NCBI RefSeq assembly: GCF_963576545.1
Contig: NC_083646.1
Coordinates: forward strand, 23,105,989 to 23,169,988
Source: Limanda limanda
Lineage: Eukaryota; Chordata; Actinopteri; Pleuronectiformes; Pleuronectidae
Length of the DNA: 64,000 nt
Direction: 5' to 3'
Below are positions 60,178 through 64,000 of the stretch, piece after piece. Below the pieces are notes generated by a model. It saw only the letters and a program-made list of their open reading frames with translations. It was not told the origin of the DNA and made no database searches. A program made the translations under genes and the position numbers. The number at the start of each line of letters is the position of its first letter. Positions within the stretch are counted from its first letter, which is position 1.

Positions 60178-63100
60178 CTAAAGAAGAAAAACAAATATGG
60201 ATGAGGACCGAGAGTTGTGTGCTCTGTTTAGCAGTAAATTAAAAAAAAAACATGGATGAAGTCGTGGCTGAGAAGGCGTAGCTATATATTTTGCTAGGTG
60301 CGCTGGAGTTGAGTTGGTTTTTAGTCACAGCTGTACAAGTACGCAACTACCGGTTGGTGATGTTTCCCAGTCAGCTTGTGTGTTTCTCTCCAAACTGATT
60401 TGAGAATGGGGAGACTCCGACTCAATCGGAAGCATTAAGATTATTATGTAAAGACCCCACACTTCAGGATTATTTGATTAGATATTCGGCACAGAGTAAC
60501 CGCCGGTTGGGAACACCCTGCGATTGTTAGAAGGTCTAAATCAGTTCTATAATCGTCCTGATTATCCTCTTAGTGAAGCAGCCTTAAATCAAATTTCACC
60601 ATGTGTTTATTTAACTGTAAATTAGATTAGAAGTCAGTATGTTGATGAGCCCTTGTAACTTTGTGATGTGTGTGTGGGCCCAGTGCAGTCCTGCAGATCC
60701 CTGATTCCTACTTTGTTAATGATCTTTACTGGGATCAATGAAGAGAAGAGAAGAGAAGAGAAGAGGTTGTTCACCTTAACCACTCAGATGGGACTCCCTT
60801 TGATTTTTCACCATATTAGTCAACTTCTCCTTTTGCGACTCACTTCGCTGCATCTCCGGGTCAAAGGGAGGAAGGAGGGATGGAGGATGGAACCTGAGAA
60901 AGTCAAAGGAGGAGGATAAAGACGGGAGGAATGAGAGGATTAGGGCCAAGACTGAACGAGGTGGATTAAGTCGGAGTTAGAAAAGTAGGAGGATAACTTT
61001 CAGGAGCAGAGGCAGAGAGATCAACCTCCTGCTGGGGCAGTTATGTGGCCCTGTGCTGCCTCTCTCCAGTTTTCTCCCCTTGTTTCAGTGATCAAAAAGG
61101 ATTCTTATTTTCAATGTAGTGTCAATGTTGCAGTGCTTCAGAAAAAAATCATCTTTGCAGGGTTTTTCCAGCCTAATTTGGAGGAATCCTCACATCGGAA
61201 ATGATGCTTATTAAACTTACTATACTTTTAAAATGCAGACACATGGATTTTAAAACTCAACCTCCTGTGTTTAATGACACTATGCTTTATATGGATCTGG
61301 TGTGTAGATTTTTCATTTTTTCCATTCACATTTGAGCAGTGTGGAGCAGTCTTTCCTGTATGTTGGTGATAAATTAGAGTCAAGTTTCCTGTCTGTCCTT
61401 CTGCCCACTGTGAGCTCACATCCTCCATGGTTTGAAAAGAGGAAAGGGGGGAAGAGAGGAGGAGGGGACAGGACATAGAGGGGGATATATGCGCTGACGG
61501 GAAGGGTGTCTTTAGTTTCAGTGCTGATAATACAAAGTTTTGCTTTCCAGAAGTTGGATGGGATAAAATATAATGATATTTTGAATGTTTTTTGGGGGAA
61601 TATGGGAGGAATGGTTTTGCATTTTGAGGAAAGACTATTCATGTTCTTGCAATGACAGATAGTTAACATTAACAAATTGATATGACATATGAATCAACTG
61701 TTTGCTGGATGTATGTTAGACTGAGCTGTGTATCTGAGCTTCTAATTTCCTTTGTCATGTCAGAAAATCAGATTTTATGGCTATTTGGAGGATTTTTATT
61801 GGAGTTTAATACACCATTAATCATCTCGGTCTAGACACTGCACCTTTTCTCGTGCAACAATTCAAACATTGGTATTTATCGAGGTTATCCATCGGTTGTT
61901 GTGCCAGTTGGCCACAGGTCACTGTAGTGTGATTTCACCTTTGCAGCAACAGCAGCAGAAAGAAATATCAAATTTCAATTATAGCCCCTTCAGGAGCCAT
62001 CAAGAGTCGAGTTAATGACAGTCCACACTTTCCTGTGACGCACACAGGTCACTGCTGTTTTCATACGGTAATTTCTCCTCATGGACCATCAGCAGGAAAA
62101 AGTGCAGCAGTAATAAAAGAGAAAGTCAAAGTGCTTTAGCATCTGGAATTATGACCCACATACCACCGCAGACCTGCGTGCACAGTTACCTCTGACTTTG
62201 TGAACCGGCACAATACGCCCAAACTTCAAAGTGAAGTAGGTTGTAAAGCTGCGGCCTCTACGATCAACAGCACTGTTATTTTATTATAAATCAAGAAAAT
62301 TCACCTGGCATTTTTGGAGTGATGTTTTCTTTTGACAAGGCACTCAAACTTAACGGCACTGCAGCGATTTATAAATTGTCCTAAGACACCTACAAACCAG
62401 TGACATGCTACTTAATGGCATTTCTGGGGAGCCTGAAATCCGAAATTAAATATATTAATTTACTTATAGGGAATATAGGATTTTGCTTTTTTACCATGAA
62501 TATAATCAGACTCAAGTCTAATTCAATTTGTTTCATTATATACTCCTGCTGCTCATTCAGATTCTTTCGGTCTCTTTGGCCCTTTGCTGCACTCAATCAG
62601 CAGGTCTGATTTGTCATTTGTGGGTTTCAGCTTTCTGCTCATTCATACTCACTCCTTAGACACAGTGTGACAGAATGGGTTTTGAAAGCACACTCCAGTT
62701 ACCGTGCTTCCTGTTAAATGAATAACCTGGCCTATGCAGACTATGCACACACACCCATATAAACACAGACTGTAGCAGGGAGGTTGAGTTTGATGACATG
62801 TAGGGAGGGTAATGAAGATTCATGCATGTTAAACATGATGTCCTCCCCCAGTTGGGTTTCACAGGTCAGGTCTGCAGACGTGCTTCTCTGTCAGGTGATT
62901 TAAGGATAACACAGACTGCACTGCTAGTAGTTGTTTTGTCTAGGTCTTGGATTTATCTTGTGTGGCGTGCTGTTTGTAAGAGAGAGGCCACTTTCATCAT
63001 GGTGAAGTGGTGTCTGTTAGGCTGCTTTCTAACAGGATCCAGTGGACATTCACCGGGGGGGGGGGGTTGCATGTGTGAAACACAAATGTCCAAGTGAGAG

Positions 63101-63675
63101 CCTCCGGACTTTCTGCGGACTTTCCCCGGCCAGCCGATCAAGATAAAGTCTGCAGAATGTGGGTTGGAGGCGTAGGCGGCTCAAGTCATTCTATCAAGAA
63201 TGAGGAGATGAGATTTGATTATGAGTCAGCACAGGTAGCATGCATCCATTTAACCCCATGTAATACTTTCCAACTTGCCAGAGTGATGAGATCAAACAAC
63301 TCTACCCCAGGACCGAGTGTGCTTTCTTTATGACGTGTGAATGAAGACATGGCAGCAAGTAGCAGCCATGTCAACAACAACTTCCACTCAATGAGGTCAT
63401 GTTAAGTCTCTGCCATTTCTAAGTCTGAGCCTTTAGCTGTGTCTCAATCCAGGGGCCACGTACTTCCAAGTTTGTTTGCCGAGTGGACCCCGTCGGCAGA
63501 ACTGAACTGAGATTTAATTTGTTGCATCATTTACTTATTAGTTAACCATCATTTTTCCGCATCAGGTCGAATTACATATTTGAGAAAAGAGGTATTAGGG
63601 GTTGTTTGGTTTTCACTGTGATAACTGTCCTGACATGAAACCAACCTGACGGATACTTCTGTGTGTGTCCTGCAG
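60178..63675. other. Region between dtnbp1 fragment and tgfbr2 copy B
   Basis: About 3.5 kb without a supported exon. No dysbindin N-terminal exon and no tgfbr2 signal-peptide exon was recognised on either strand. It holds an (AGAAG)n tract (60740-60766), a TGGGATCAAT motif like a LINE tail (60719-60738; a similar one at 59668-59690), G runs (63057-63067) and a repeat fragment (63080-63160) related to 20330-20420. From 63213 it becomes the duplicated tgfbr2 intron. Confidence 0.65.
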
Positions 63676-64000
63676 ATATGTCGCATTTTTACCCCTTCAG
63701 TCAGCTCTGTAAGTTCTGTGACCTGGAGCTGTCTGTGTGTAGTGGAACAGGGACCTGCATGTCCAACTGCTCCATCACGTCCATCTGCACAGAAACCAAC
63801 GAGGTCTGTGTCCCTATCTGGTAGGTACTTAACAGCTGCAAATGACTGTCTCTTCAATGTAATAGATTAGATAAAGGATCAGCTCTTGATGGAGACACTG
63901 TTAAATAATGACATTTCTACTCTGTCTGTGTCTCTTAAAGGAGGAAGAACGACACAGGTTTCTCTATCGAAACTCTCTGCCACAATCCTTCGAAGCCGCT
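63213..64000 (+). repeat. Right copy of the duplicated tgfbr2 segment
   Basis: Aligns with positions 1-776 in the same orientation at an offset of about 63.2 kb. It is cut by the window end, so the full size is unknown. Sequence to the left of 63213 has no counterpart in the window. Confidence 0.9.
63676..64000 (+). CDS. tgfbr2: TGF-beta receptor type II, copy B, first visible exons
   Basis: Exon 63676-63820 and the start of the next exon (63941 to the window end) repeat exons 452-596 and 717-776 of copy A, with the same splice sites. Coding differences: Pro to Ser in the first exon (DMPHF to DMSHF), Ala to Pro before IW (VCVAIW to VCVPIW), one silent change near each and two silent changes in the second exon. 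No stops. Whether a whole second gene follows cannot be seen. Confidence 0.88.

Noticed and set aside
62408..62596. Minus-strand frame NLNEQQEYIMKQIELDL considered as a dysbindin N-terminal exon
   Set aside because: No resemblance to dysbindin and no suitable splice sites.

Overview
The window looks like teleost fish nuclear DNA. It has vertebrate multi-exon genes with GT-AG introns, long (CA)n microsatellites, many dispersed repeats of types I recognise from ray-finned fish, LINE and Tc1-like relics, and a Ty1/copia element. No prokaryotic, organellar or CRISPR features were seen. Exons were joined by hand from splice sites, reading phase and remembered human family sequences; no search was run.

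Layout. (1) 452-20125, plus strand: a TGF-beta receptor type II gene (tgfbr2, copy A). The signal-peptide exon lies before the window; nine coding exons carry the ectodomain, membrane helix, kinase and C-tail. (2) 20.1-28.6 kb: intergenic DNA rich in repeats, with two non-LTR retrotransposon relics and one unidentified exon-like segment. (3) 28606-52221, plus strand: a 35-exon gene for a secreted IgGFc-binding-protein-like mucin-associated protein. My exon model has an open frame of 2411 codons: signal peptide, IgGFc-binding N-terminal domain, then five vWD-C8-TIL modules. (4) about 53.5-60.2 kb, minus strand: the C-terminal half of a dysbindin gene (dtnbp1). Its last exon is split by a 3365-bp Ty1/copia insertion (54500-57864) with a 5-bp target duplication and also carries an in-frame TGA. 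(5) 63676-64000, plus strand: the start of a second tgfbr2 copy (copy B), whose exons 2 and 3 repeat positions 452-776 with a few substitutions.

Main points. The window starts and ends inside the same tgfbr2 intron/exon sequence, about 63.2 kb apart, which implies a tandem segmental duplication or uncollapsed haplotypes in the assembly. The copia element changes the dysbindin C-terminus. The five vWD domains differ at the GDPH cleavage site: three keep it, one has lost it and one has a Pro-to-His change. The tgfbr2 kinase region, a single large exon in the human gene as I recall it, is cut here by three short introns, and its C-tail has gained a short tandem repeat. No coherent new biological system was found; the interest lies in gene structure, duplication and transposon effects.
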